Below, in pieces: positions 1 to 9,930 of a stretch of DNA of 64,000 bases. The DNA is from Rhynochetos jubatus (Eukaryota > Chordata > Aves > Eurypygiformes > Rhynochetidae). The position numbers and the translations under genes are program-made. The stretch covers positions 7,812,001 to 7,876,000 of the forward strand of contig CM050666.1 in the NCBI GenBank assembly GCA_027574665.1. Reading direction: 5' to 3'. Below the pieces are notes generated by a model. The model worked only from the letters and a program-made list of their open reading frames with translations, ran no database searches and was not told the origin of the DNA. Position 1 is the stretch's first letter. Each line of letters opens with the position of its first letter.

Positions 1-230
1 AAACGACAGTCTTTCTCCAAGACCATCTGCCCGTAACTCCTGTCTCTATGACATGATGATTCTGCAGGCAGAGAACTTTAAAGGGGAAACTGGATGGACT
101 TTGGAATGTTACTTTCTTTTAAGTATCAGTTTTTCCTGCGATACCTGTTGGAATCTGGTACCTTTTAGTGCAGATTTTATGTAGAGCTGCAAGACATGAG
201 CTTTGTGGGTAAGATGTTGTTTATCCTCAG

Positions 231-377
231 GTGGAGATGGATGGCGACTGTATGAGTATATAACTAGGCATTTCATTGCCACTGTCAGTGCTGATTGCAA
301 GTACCTACAAACCACCATTTCTTTCAGTATTGGCCCGGAACGTTTTACCTGTATTGGAAAAGAGGTAACTTCACCAG
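231..377 (+). CDS. TOP3B: TOP3B exon (core domain), first exon visible
   Basis: The acceptor ttatcctcag ends at 230. The frame enters in the middle of a glycine codon (G|GT) and reads [20 protein letters not shown], a well-conserved stretch of the topoisomerase core. The donor gtaaga starts at 378, leaving one base of a glycine codon that the next exon completes. No earlier exon can be recognised in 1-230, which I take as intron. Confidence 0.93.
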
Positions 378-3300
378 GTAAGACTAACCACGGTGTAACT
401 ATATAGCTACAGATTATCTTTTTCCACATTAGTACACTGAATGGATATAAACATGAAGTTCTGGGGACAAATACAACTTTGAAGACTTTTTTTTGACTAA
501 ATCTTTGTCTTCATTTCCATACTTCAATTACAATAGAAAAAGTCTTCTTTTTCATGTAGTAATCCCAAAGATTCAATGCCACATTTGCTAGTGTGGAAAC
601 TGGTATTTTTACAGGCAGCAAATGCCTTTTGAGGGTTAAATTACACAAAAACAGGTGTGTTTTTCTTGGGTCTCTGTAAATAGAATGTAGCACCACCAAT
701 GAGAGATTTGTGGTAAGCTGGCCCAATAGTCCGTATCACATTAATATGACTTACTATGTTAATTTCCTTTTTAAGAAACACTTGCCATCTATTCTGGCAC
801 TCTGCTCTCATTAAGGAAAGTTTTACTTTTTTTATATGTCAGCCTGACTCAAGTAACACACGAAATAGATCTGATGCAGTGTAGTGGGAGATACCATCTA
901 GTGATACTGTGTTCCTAGTGTCAGGTATTTTCTGCATGGTGTGGCGGACAGCCTTTTAACTTTGATCTGTATAATGAGGCCCGTGTTAAAATTAGAGACA
1001 TATACCCTGGCCTTTTGAAAATGTGAAGACAAACTCTTGTTATTTTTGTTCCTTTACCTCCAGGGTTCACAGAAATTATGCCATGGCACAGCATCCCATT
1101 AGAAGAGAGCCTTCCCCACTGTGAGAAAGGAGATCTTTTTCCAATTGGTGAAATAAAACTGCTGGAAAAGCAAACCAGTCCTCCTGATTACCTGACAGAA
1201 GCAGAACTTATCACTCTGATGGAAAAGCATGGCATTGGTAGGAACTTGCTTAACTTAGGTTATCCTGTAATGCATCTACCTGGAGTGCAAAGAGTCTGAA
1301 TCACCCCTCTGAACTATCTGTTGGTAATGACCTTTTAGTATTTGTTTGAAGAGGTACAATAATGACCGCTCTTTCCCTTCAAACCAGATGCCTGTAGCAC
1401 CTCTAGCAGGTTATCTCTTCCCTCACATTCCTTTCCCTTTCTTATCCTTACGCCTGGTTTCTGGCCAGAGCAGTATCCTTTCTAACTCATACCTGTCACT
1501 TCTCTGTCAGAAAGAGCTGGTGATGTGTGGAAGGATGAACCTCGCCATACGCAAGGAGGATTTCTTGTCTTTACATCTTGCTTCAGCTTTCCTGGCTCCA
1601 ACAGTCCTTATATATCTTACCATACTCTTTACCACAATACTACTCTTCCTTTTCAACCTGACTTGTTTTGACTGGACAAATTTATGAAAATGCATCAAAG
1701 GAAACAAACATAGTCTCTTCCTCCCCTGTGTTTTTCCAGAATAAGTGATTCTGAGAATAGGTGTCTTCACAATAGTAATTGCTTGGAAGACATGAAAGAG
1801 TTAAGGTTAAAACATGTATTTCAGACTTCTCAGAACTGCAGAGGAACACAAGAGTTACTAGAGAGAAGTTACCCACTGGAATTTGGGTAACCGTAAAAAG
1901 GTATTTGAATTTTAAGCAGCCTCAGGAGCACTATAATTTGCCATAAAACCAGTGAGGTCAGAAGTGAGTAATCTGGTGAAAACTTGGTTTTGTTCAGGAT
2001 GCATATATTGTTTTTGTTTGTGTGGCAGGAACTGATGCAAGTATTCCAGTCCACATTAACAACATTTGCCAGCGAAACTATGTCACAGTGGAGAGTGGCA
2101 GGAGACTAAAGCCTACAAACCTTGGCATTGTTCTGGTTCATGGTTATTACAAAATAGGTCAGTTAAATTTCCTATTCCATCCTCCTACCTTCTTTTCCCT
2201 TCAGTATGTCAAGGGCTGTATTCACTGTATAACTAGCATTTCTGTCTGAAACGATGCATCTAGGGAAGTATTACTAATTCCAAAGACTATAGTAATTAAA
2301 ACTAGTTTGTTTTTTGATCTTCCATTGCTGCTTCTCTGTTACTGCTGTCTCTCTGGTTCTCCGTTAGATGCAGAATTGGTTCTTCCTACGATCCGCAGTG
2401 CTGTAGAGAAGCAACTCAACTTAATAGCTCTGGGTAAAGCAAATTATCATCAGGTGCTGGAGCACACCCTTGACATTTTCAAAAGGAAATTTCACTATTT
2501 TGTGGATTCTATTGCAGGTAAAACATTTTACATGGAGAGTTCCCTACAATTTCTTAATTGTTGCAAAGGTGCCAGTAGAAAACACGTTAGGTTCCTTTCA
2601 GAGGTTTAGGCTTGCTGAAAAGTTGTGTCAGGACTGAAAGTTTCCAGTCAAATTAAGTTGCTCTTCAAAAGGAAATGGACTGAATCATGGCTCCAAAAGT
2701 TTACTTCAGATTTATTGTGTGACTGTGTAGTGGGGAGTTTTCAAAAATTTCAGACTAGCTGGAGTAGTTAACCTTGGCTGTTTGTGCATGCCCAGTGCAA
2801 AATGCCATGTATCTGAAAAGGATTCCTAAACGGGGCAGAACATGGTGAATAACGCATTTTCATTCCCACTTCTTCACAGGTCTGTATATGATTTTGTGCA
2901 AGGATTCCTCTTAAGAACTAGAATTCTAACATAAGTGTGATTCTTTTCCATAGGTATGGATGAACTGATGGAAGTGTCTTTTTCACCCTTAGCTGCCACA
3001 GGTAAACCTCTTTCTCGCTGTGGCAAATGCCATCGTTTCATGAAGTACATTCAGGTAAGTTTGCTTCATGCTTGTCATTTAAATTTCACTTCCTGGGGGA
3101 TATTGAGGAGAAACCCCTTTTCCGTGATTGAATTTGGATTCAAATGTGGTTGTCAGGAGTGCCTTTCTAAAACAGAAAGCCTGATGGAGTGTTTCCATGG
3201 GGAGCAAACCAGAGAGCAGCCCCAGCTGGGTTTCCTGCAAGTTTTGAACTCTGTTACAGGTGTTCTGGACATTTGTATTCTATTTCTAGGCTAAACCAAG

Positions 3301-4809
3301 TCGTCTGCACTGCTCTCACTGTGATGACACCTACAGTCTCCCACAGAATGGTACCATTAAACTCTACAAAGAGTTGCGTTGCCCCTTAGATGACTTTGAG
3401 CTGGTGCTGTGGTCGTCTGGATCCAGAGGAAAGAGCTACCCGCTCTGTCCATACTGTTACAACCATCCTCCCTTCAGGGACATGAAGAAAGGTAGGAATT
3501 CTGTAAACAGACAGATCAACTTCACTGCATAGACTGCACCAATTTATCTGAAGTGTTCTTGTTAGCAGTTTCTCATCAGTGTTGCTTAGTATAAAGTGCT
3601 GTTCACACTAGGTTACAGATAACCAATATGCTTCTGTCAGCGAGCTTGACGTGGATTTTAGGTAACACATTTCCTTTTTAAAAGTAAGAAATCAGTTCAC
3701 ATGCATGCACAGTAGGTGACCTCCCGAACAGTGTGCACTGAAAGACGCTGAGATTCTGACGTGTTGCAGATCGGAGTGTGTTTGCTATGGATATGGCTGT
3801 AGATTTAAGGCGAGGTCTGAGACTGTTTTGCTACTGAGATAGATAGTGTGTCAAAAGCTGTTGAAGGATATAAGAAGGGGAAAAGTTGCGTTTAGTTTGG
3901 TAACTGAGATCAAAACTTGCTGAAGGTATTGCTGCGAAGCTCTGAGTATCAGCAGCTTTTTGGTGTCTTTTTGTTTTAATTTTTTAATTAAAAATGTCTT
4001 GTACTAACGGTGTATAGTGTGAGTATCAAATAGCAGTTAGGAACTATTTCATTTAATTGAAAGCATAATTGGTTTTCATCACTAATGTGTTCAAACTGCC
4101 TGTTCCATACAGTGGCTGTATTTGGGAATTCTGAGAAATGTTTGAGCAAGGGATTTCTCTGACTCCATGAAGAGGCGAGTTGCCATGTGGGCAGTGGTTC
4201 CATCCCTTAGTGACTTAGAAAACCTGTAATATACTAAGCTGTTTCTGAATTCTGTGTTTCACTTCCTCCAACCTGGGTAATGATGCAAAGGGTTCCTTGT
4301 GGTATGGTTTTATTCTTCTTCCACCAGGAATGGGCTGTAATGAATGCACCCACCCCACGTGCCAGCATTCTCTTAGCATGCTTGGAATTGGGCAGTGCGT
4401 TGAATGTGAGAATGGGGTGCTGGTGCTGGACTCGACATCAGGACCCAAGTGGAAGATGGCCTGCAACAAGTGCAACGTGATTGTGCACTTCTTTGAGAAT
4501 GCCCACAAAGTTCGAGTGTCGCCGGAGACCTGTGAGTTGTGTGACGCAGCACTCGTGGACGTAGATTTTAACAAAGCCAAATCTCCTCTACCTGGCGATG
4601 AGACCCAGCATTCAGGCTGCGTATTCTGTGATCCTGTGTTTCAAGATCTGGTGGAGCTGAAACATGCAGCCATGAGGCATCCCATGCACCGTGGGGGACA
4701 AGGAAGAAGGCAAGGTCGAGGGAGAGGTAAAGGCCGGAGGCCTGGAGGAAGACTCAATCCAAAGAAACCCAAGGACAAAATGGCAGCTCTGGCTGCTTAC
4801 TTTGTATAA
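231..4809 (+). CDS. TOP3B: DNA/RNA topoisomerase III beta, C-terminal half (7 exons, 5' partial)
   Basis: This is the 3' part of a type IA topoisomerase gene. TOP3B passes single strands of DNA or RNA and works with TDRD3 and FMRP in the nucleus and on cytoplasmic mRNPs. The coding join is 231-377, 1064-1237, 2029-2157, 2368-2517, 2954-3054, 3290-3491 and 4328-4809, giving about 460 residues. The human protein is about 862 aa, so the view starts near residue 402 and the catalytic tyrosine domain lies upstream of the window. The reading frame is open across all six junctions, and every intron is GT-AG. The translated exons match the vertebrate TOP3B family almost residue for residue: the end of the core domain, then repeated CxxC zinc-finger motifs, then an RGG-type basic tail. 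PPM1F follows downstream on the same strand, as in human. Identification is firm; exon edges rest on splice consensus and frame. Confidence 0.95.
378..1063 (+). other. TOP3B: TOP3B intron
   Basis: This 686-nt intron has a gtaaga donor and a pyrimidine-rich tract ending in cctccag. It is AT-rich. I see no repeat family or embedded gene in it. Confidence 0.85.
1064..1237 (+). CDS. TOP3B: TOP3B exon (core domain)
   Basis: The exon encodes [18 protein letters not shown] through [16 protein letters not shown]. The LMEKHGIG segment belongs to the type IA topoisomerase core, where it helps hold the cleaved strand. The acceptor cctccag ends at 1063, and the donor gtagga starts at 1238 after one base of a glycine codon. 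Confidence 0.94.
1238..2028 (+). other. TOP3B: TOP3B intron
   Basis: This 791-nt intron runs from a gtagga donor to a T/G-rich acceptor tract ending in gtggcag. The 113-aa reading frame inside it (1346-1687) has no recognisable similarity. I see nothing else. Confidence 0.85.
2029..2157 (+). CDS. TOP3B: TOP3B exon (core domain)
   Basis: The exon encodes [18 protein letters not shown] and continues to [11 protein letters not shown]. The acceptor gtggcag ends at 2028. The donor gtcagt at 2158 has the less common gtc start, but the flanking phase-1 frame fits exactly. Confidence 0.94.
2368..2517 (+). CDS. TOP3B: TOP3B exon (core domain end)
   Basis: The exon reads [18 protein letters not shown] through [13 protein letters not shown], the helical end of the topoisomerase core. 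The acceptor ccgttag ends at 2367 and the donor gtaaaa starts at 2518. Its 150 nt keep phase 1 on both sides. Confidence 0.94.
2518..2953 (+). other. TOP3B: TOP3B intron
   Basis: This 436-nt intron lies between donor gtaaaa and acceptor ttccatag. It is AT-rich and has no recognised element. Confidence 0.85.
2954..3054 (+). CDS. TOP3B: TOP3B exon (first zinc-finger cysteines)
   Basis: The exon encodes [20 protein letters not shown] and then [12 protein letters not shown], the first CxxC pair of the C-terminal zinc-binding region. The acceptor ttccatag ends at 2953. The donor gtaagt at 3055 is an almost perfect consensus, and the exon ends on a codon boundary. Confidence 0.94.
3290..3491 (+). 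CDS. TOP3B: TOP3B exon (zinc-finger region)
   Basis: The exon encodes [19 protein letters not shown] and runs on to [18 protein letters not shown]. It carries two more CxxC pairs (HCSHC and CPYC) of the zinc-finger module. The acceptor ttctag ends at 3289, and the donor gtagga starts at 3492 after the first base of a glycine codon. Confidence 0.94.
3492..4327 (+). other. TOP3B: TOP3B last intron
   Basis: This 836-nt intron runs from donor gtagga to the acceptor tract tttattcttcttccaccag. It is AT-rich. I recognise no repeats or RNA gene in it. Confidence 0.85.
4328..4809 (+). CDS. TOP3B: TOP3B last coding exon: zinc fingers and RGG tail
   Basis: The longest exon begins [18 protein letters not shown] and carries further CxxC pairs (CVEC, CNKC, CELC, CVFC). 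A basic tail follows, containing [20 protein letters not shown], and the end is [12 protein letters not shown]. In human TOP3B the RGG-rich tail is the known RNA-binding element. The stop TAA is at 4807-4809. The acceptor ccaccag ends at 4327. Confidence 0.95.
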
Positions 4810-4825
4810 TGGCCATCAACAGAAA

Positions 4826-4831
4826 AATAAA
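4826..4831 (+). terminator. TOP3B: TOP3B poly(A) signal AATAAA
   Basis: A canonical AATAAA starts 17 nt after the TOP3B stop codon, followed within 40 nt by a T-rich stretch. This predicts a very short 3' UTR. A longer alternative 3' end cannot be excluded. Confidence 0.75.
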
Positions 4832-7800
4832 CTTCTTACAGAAAATGTTTCCCTCTAAGTTCATTTTAAAGTATTTTTGCTCTTCGCTACCTTCCTGTTC
4901 TTAGGAATGTTAAACACCTTAGGTTGTTGTATGCCTTGATTTAATCACACATTCTTCTGGATGATCTGTTAGTCACTGAGTAAGCCTTTAAGCTTTTAAT
5001 TGGAATTCATTGGTCCAAGTAGAGCTCACACACAGTAGGGAGTCTCAGGAAGTCTGCCCAGACTGTGACCTGTGGCTGATAGAAAATTTCCCTCTTCTGC
5101 CATTTCTGAGGCCTTTGTTAGCAATACACATACCAGGAATACAGGAGCTGGTTAAGATCGGCGTTGTGCTGCTGTGGTCTTTAGCTGTGGAATGAGACTT
5201 GTTTCAGCTGTCTTTCAGTCTTCAAAAAGAAATGATTAGTAGCTGTCAGATTTTTAAATTACATCTGCAACAGCAAGAGCACTGCTTCAAATCTGTCACT
5301 GCTGCACAAGAGAATAACACTGAGAGATCCACAAAATGGAAATGTGAAGGGGGATATCTGCCTTGAGCAGTGATTTCCAGATTAGGAGCTGTGCAGCCAA
5401 GTTAGCATCTTTTGGTCAACGGGCCTCAGTTAAATGAGACCTCTAGCTGCTGGAGGTCAGAGTACCCATGCTGCTCTTTTCCTCTGTTCACGTAGCTGAT
5501 CATACCTGAGCAAATAGAGTCTGTACCCCAAATTGTCATTTCAACGTTGGTTGTTTTGCCAACAAAAGGAGGGTGTCCTGTTTTATATGGAGCTGTATCT
5601 AACGGCTGGGTATTACAAAATCTAATTGTACAGATATATAATACTCTCTCCTTTCCTTCCTTGTGCGCCTAGCTGATCGTGTCTGGTCATCTGTTCAAGC
5701 ACAGTTTGTATCATCTATATCCCCAAACACTTTTCAGCACTAGCTGTGGTCGGATGGAAGGATGCCATCGCAGTTCTGCATGGTGCAAAGGCATTTGAAC
5801 ACAGAGTATGCAGCGAGCACCTTGACACGTGAATCGCTGGCAACAGAAAGGAAAGACAAGTCCCTACAAAAGGTAACGTGCACCTCTGCTGTTTTAGTTG
5901 GCACAGTGTGTGCATTTACTCACCAAGAGAACACAAAGCACCACAGCCCCAAGCCTGCTCAAATGTTTATACAGTTACAGCTCAAACACTAACTATGCTT
6001 TAATAATGTTGCTTAAAAGACCCAGGCATAGGTAGAAGTTTCTTTCTGTAGTTCTTGTTTGTTTGGTTTGGTTCTTCCTAAATATTAAATGTTCTTTCTG
6101 ACAAAAACAAATTGTCTTTGCATCTCCCTTAGCCTGGAGTGAGTAGCTTCATGTCTTAAAGATCATTTTTCTGTAGTGTCTCAGAGCCATAGATCTTGGC
6201 ACAAACTACAGTAGCTTTTAGGGTGCTTGTATTGATTGAGTTACACAAGTCTTCTCTCACCTCTGTAGCCAGCTTTGGTACACTAGGATGCGGCCCTGAA
6301 AACACCTGTGTGCTCAGCTAGCTGCTGCTGTGTGTGATGCTGGCTGTTGGCTGGGATTTCTGTGCTACTGGAGACAGTGGCCCAGTAAGTGCGGGAAAGC
6401 TGTCATCAGTCATTCTTCGTGGCTTCTGAGCTGCGTGTGGGAACACTTTCCTCTTTTTCCAAGCATGGTTTTTATTTTGGCTATTTGCAGACAAACGTTT
6501 GCTTGTAAAATCTCTTTGCTGAAATATGAAATAAAACTCTTCTATTTTCAGTTTATATTCCATGGGAAGAGCTTAGGGGAAAGCTCTTATTGATTAGGAA
6601 GTTACCTTTGAAATAGCATCATTCACTCAAGAGACAAGATTGATATGGCTGTCATAGCTGAGGAAAGAAAATGAATTTGTATGATACAGCTGCACGCTTG
6701 TCCCAGCTGAGATGACATTAGTGTAGCCCAGGAAGCTTGCTTGGGTCAGTCTGGGCAGAGGGAAGTAGCAGGTGGTGCCAAAACACAGACAGGGCAGTGC
6801 TTGGGAGTAAGAAAAGTATCAAAATACAAAATTTTGATCTGATAATTAGTTTTGTGCTGGAGGAAAAAAAGGATTCTATCTGTGATAGGAGCAGGGAAAG
6901 AATGTAGTACAGACAAAACCATCTGTCTGAAAGTGATGGGCGGCTGTTTTAGGGTCAGTAATACTGAAGGGGTGGCTTGACTCTATCTAGGGTTGCTCTC
7001 CTAAATCACTCAACTATTTTTATAAGTTTTTGTTCCTGGAACTGCCAGTAGGGAGTGATCATAGCAGGGATATGTCGCAGGATACAGGCTGTGGTAGTTT
7101 AGCATGGGAATACAAAGGGAGGAGGTGGGATAAGAATCTTAACTTCAGTAGCTTAGAAATCTCTCCCAACCTCAGCAGTCTGCTGCTGAACACAGTTAAC
7201 TTTGTGCCTGGTGCTTCAGTCTGTCAAGAATCATAAATTGTACTAGGTTCAGCAGGAGTTTGGAGCACTCCAATCCCTCACAAAACCAAGCACCCAACCG
7301 CTGAACTGAAAGCCTACTTAAACCAGTGTAATAGTGATCTGCTCTTTTCCATAGATAACTTACTCTTACAGGATCCACTGTGAAGTATCCCAGTATAAAA
7401 AAGGAGCACGTTTTTAAAGTATTAACTGCTTCCCCTTTCTTTTCAGGGAGCTCTTGCAATTTGAAAAAGCGTGAAGTGTATTGTATTTGCTAGCTTTTTC
7501 AGTAGAATGGGGATGGAACACGAGCTAACGCTCTGAGATAGAGATGTCTGAGAAGGAGAAAAGAAGAAATCAAGGTACTGCAAATGCTTGTAGCAGCATT
7601 ATTTCATTGAACATGTACTAGTGCTTCTGCGTAACGCGTTTTGTGTCCTGGCTTTGCAGCATCTGATACCTTATTCCTTCCTCCTCTAAAGATATTCTTG
7701 TTATATCCTGTTACCCCTGGAAGATGTTAGAGTGTAAGGACAGAATCCTCATCACACTTAATACCTGAAGTAAAAAGGTGTTTCTAGTTGTGCGTGCTGG

Positions 7801-7867
7801 AAACTGCTGCTGTTTGGGTACTATGTCACCTTTTCATGTCTAGATGTTTGAACGTGTTCGTGGCCTG

Positions 7868-8031
7868 AAGAAGCTGTGGATGCCCCATCCCTGACTGTCT
7901 TCAAGGCCAGGCTGGATGAGGCTTGGAGCAACCTGGGCTAGTGGAGGGTGTCCCTGCCCATGGCAGGGGGGGTTGGAACTGGATGATCTTTAAGGTCCCT
8001 TCCAACCCAAACCAGTCTGTGATTCTATGAT
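7868..8031 (+). mobile_element. CR1 LINE 3'-end fragment
   Basis: The sequence runs from gaagctgtggatgccccatc, through the ggctggatgaggcttgg and ccatggcaggg segments typical of CR1 3' UTRs, and ends in gattctatgat, the CR1 terminal repeat. It is heavily 5'-truncated, as most CR1 copies are. The orientation is + because the ATTCTATGAT end lies on the right. Confidence 0.88.
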
Positions 8032-8441
8032 ATTGAGGTGATGGGGAATGCAAAAGCATTAAAGATGATGTCACTGGGCAGGAAGAGAGTTCTGAGGTTT
8101 GGGGTGTTTTGTTTTTTTCCCCCCAAACTGAATATTCAGGTTAGTGTCTTGATAAAACTATTTAAAACTTCCCAGATGAAAGTCCCATGTCTTATGGCAT
8201 TAAAAATCCGAAAGCCAGTAGAGAAAGTAATAAACCAGAGTCCTGTTTTGGGGGAAGATTTTTGGTGTTTCTTGGTTGGGTGAGATAAATGCCATTGTGC
8301 TCTGGTACCACACTTCAGCAAAATGATGCTGTTAGAGCGCTCTGTGTGAGGCAAGAAGGGATTCTAGTTGTTATGCTGTGAATAACCAAAAGGCCTAGGT
8401 CAGTGCAAGTGTTCTAGATGCCTGTGCCCTACTGATCTCTT

Positions 8442-8455
8442 GGGGGGGGGGGGGG
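8442..8455. repeat. Homopolymer run of 14 G
   Basis: Fourteen consecutive G lie in the TOP3B-PPM1F spacer. This is a site of likely length variation and sequencing error, and it could form G-quadruplex structures. Confidence 0.9.
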
Positions 8456-8593
8456 TTGAAAATGTATTATTTTTGTGAGTCTAGGGTTCAGGACTTTCAT
8501 TCACTCTTTTCTTGGAGGATTCCAGTTTGGGACAAAGATTGTTCTGTGTGGTTTACTGACACTCTCCTTTTTCTAAGCTAGAGGCGCACTTAA

Positions 8594-8774
8594 ATCATAG
8601 AATCCCAGAATGGTTTGGGTTGGAAGGGACCTTAAACATCATCCAGTTCCAACCCTCTGCCATGGGCAGGGACACCCTCCACTAGCCCAGGGTGCTCCAA
8701 GCCTCATCCAGCCTGGCCTTGGACACTCCCAGGGATGGGGCATCCACAGCTGCTCTGGGCAACCTGTCCCAGTG
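8594..8774 (-). mobile_element. CR1 LINE 3'-end fragment
   Basis: It begins with atcatagaatcccagaatgg, the reverse complement of the CR1 tail. It continues through the gttccaacc, ccatgggcagggacaccc and cctggccttgg segments to ctgtcccagtg. It is a 5'-truncated copy in the opposite orientation to the copy at 7868-8031, about 560 bp away. Confidence 0.9.
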
Positions 8775-9179
8775 AAAATCGGCAATAAAAGGTTATAGTT
8801 GATTGGTGGGCATGGTTAATTAACTATAACTAGTTTGAGAAACAGGTCAACTAGCTAGCATTCTCTTCAGAATCATGGTACCTTTAGCTAGCGCGCAGAA
8901 CTGGCGGTGCCCTGTGTTCTTGCCTTGCGCTGAAAGCTGGCGCAGGTGTTTGGCAGCGAATCACAGCAAAAAGCCTGGCACGGCTACATCATCAGGGCTC
9001 CTGAAGCCTTTATTACAGCCGTTTCAGTGGGAATGGAAACAAAAGGATTGCGAGTAACGAGGGTACAGCCTGTGCGCCCTTCGCAGCTCTGTGGAATTCT
9101 TACTGGCTTCTACATCGCGCTGTAATTTTAGGATGGAAAGCCGCTGCTGGGCAAGCGTCGAGCGCCAGAACTCAGTGAG

Positions 9180-9930
9180 CGGATGTCACTTGTAAACACG
9201 CTCGTTTCGCCCTTCTCCCCTCCTTGTTGCGGGGGGAAGGAGGGCAGCAGGAGCCCCCCGCGGGCGGAGGCCGCCGGCCGCTGCTTGGGACGGGCCCGAG
9301 GCTGTGCGGAGCTGCCCCACCCCGCGGCAGCGCCTGGCCCCGCCCCCCTGCCGGAGACCACACCCCCGCCGCCTGGCCCCGCCCCTGCGCTTCCCTTAAA
9401 GGGGCCGCCACCCCGCCCTCTTCCCCTCGCGTTCCCCTCCCCGCCGGCCCCCTCCCCGCCTGGCCCCGCCGGCGCCTGGCCCGCTCCCGCCGAAGCGGTG
9501 GCGGCGGCCGGGCAGCGCGCCTCAGCGCCGCGCCGCCATGGCGCTGGAAGTGGAGGCGGCCGGGGCTCCCCTGAGCTCTTTCCTAAGGGACTTCCCGTCT
9601 CCGCTGGGCCCGGGGGAGCCGCTGCCGTGGAGCTCCGCGGGGAGCGGCGCCCTGAGCAAGGCCGAGGTGCCGGGCGCGCTGGCCGAGGGGGCGAGGAGCC
9701 TCCTGGGCGGCAGGTGAGAGGCGGGCGGGCGGGGGGCTCGCGCCGGGTCGCCTCAGGGGCGGCGCCGCGCTGACAGTTGGCGGGCGCGGAGGGGGGGGGC
9801 GGCGCGGGGCCGCTGAGGGGCGCGGGGCGGGCGCGTCCTCCCGCGGAGGCTGCCCGGGCCCGCGGGGCCTTGCGGTGCCGCCGGCTGCTCCCGCGGTTGC
9901 CTGGGGGAAGAGATCCCCTCGACGCCTCCC
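9180..9930 (+). promoter_or_regulatory. PPM1F: PPM1F CpG-island promoter
   Basis: The region is strongly GC- and CpG-rich and surrounds the PPM1F start codon. It contains several GC boxes of the Sp1 type (ggccccgcccccctg near 9336, ggccccgcccctgcgc near 9377). There is no clear TATA box. The transcription start is not visible but should lie within roughly 9250-9500. Confidence 0.75.
9538..9713 (+). CDS. PPM1F: PPM1F exon 1 (N-terminus)
   Basis: The ATG at 9538 lies in the strong Kozak context gccgccATGg. The exon encodes [20 protein letters not shown] to EGARSLLGG and ends with two bases of an arginine codon before donor gtgaga at 9714. The DFP...PLPW and [13 protein letters not shown] pattern matches human PPM1F. 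The first few residues differ from human, but this is the first suitable ATG in frame. Confidence 0.9.

Larger units (their letters stand above)
4832..9180. other. TOP3B-PPM1F intergenic spacer
   Basis: The spacer is about 4.3 kb. It holds two CR1 fragments in opposite orientation (7868-8031 and 8594-8774) and a run of 14 G. Short reading frames occur on both strands but none has recognisable similarity or gene-like context. From about 9000 onward the CpG content rises toward the PPM1F promoter. Confidence 0.7.

Noticed and set aside
1346-1687. 113-codon open frame in a TOP3B intron
   Set aside because: It lies entirely within an intron flanked by confident exons and has no similarity to a known protein.
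9172-9773. Open frames of 79-196 codons over the PPM1F CpG island
   Set aside because: They are GC-driven frames out of phase with the PPM1F ATG and have no family similarity.
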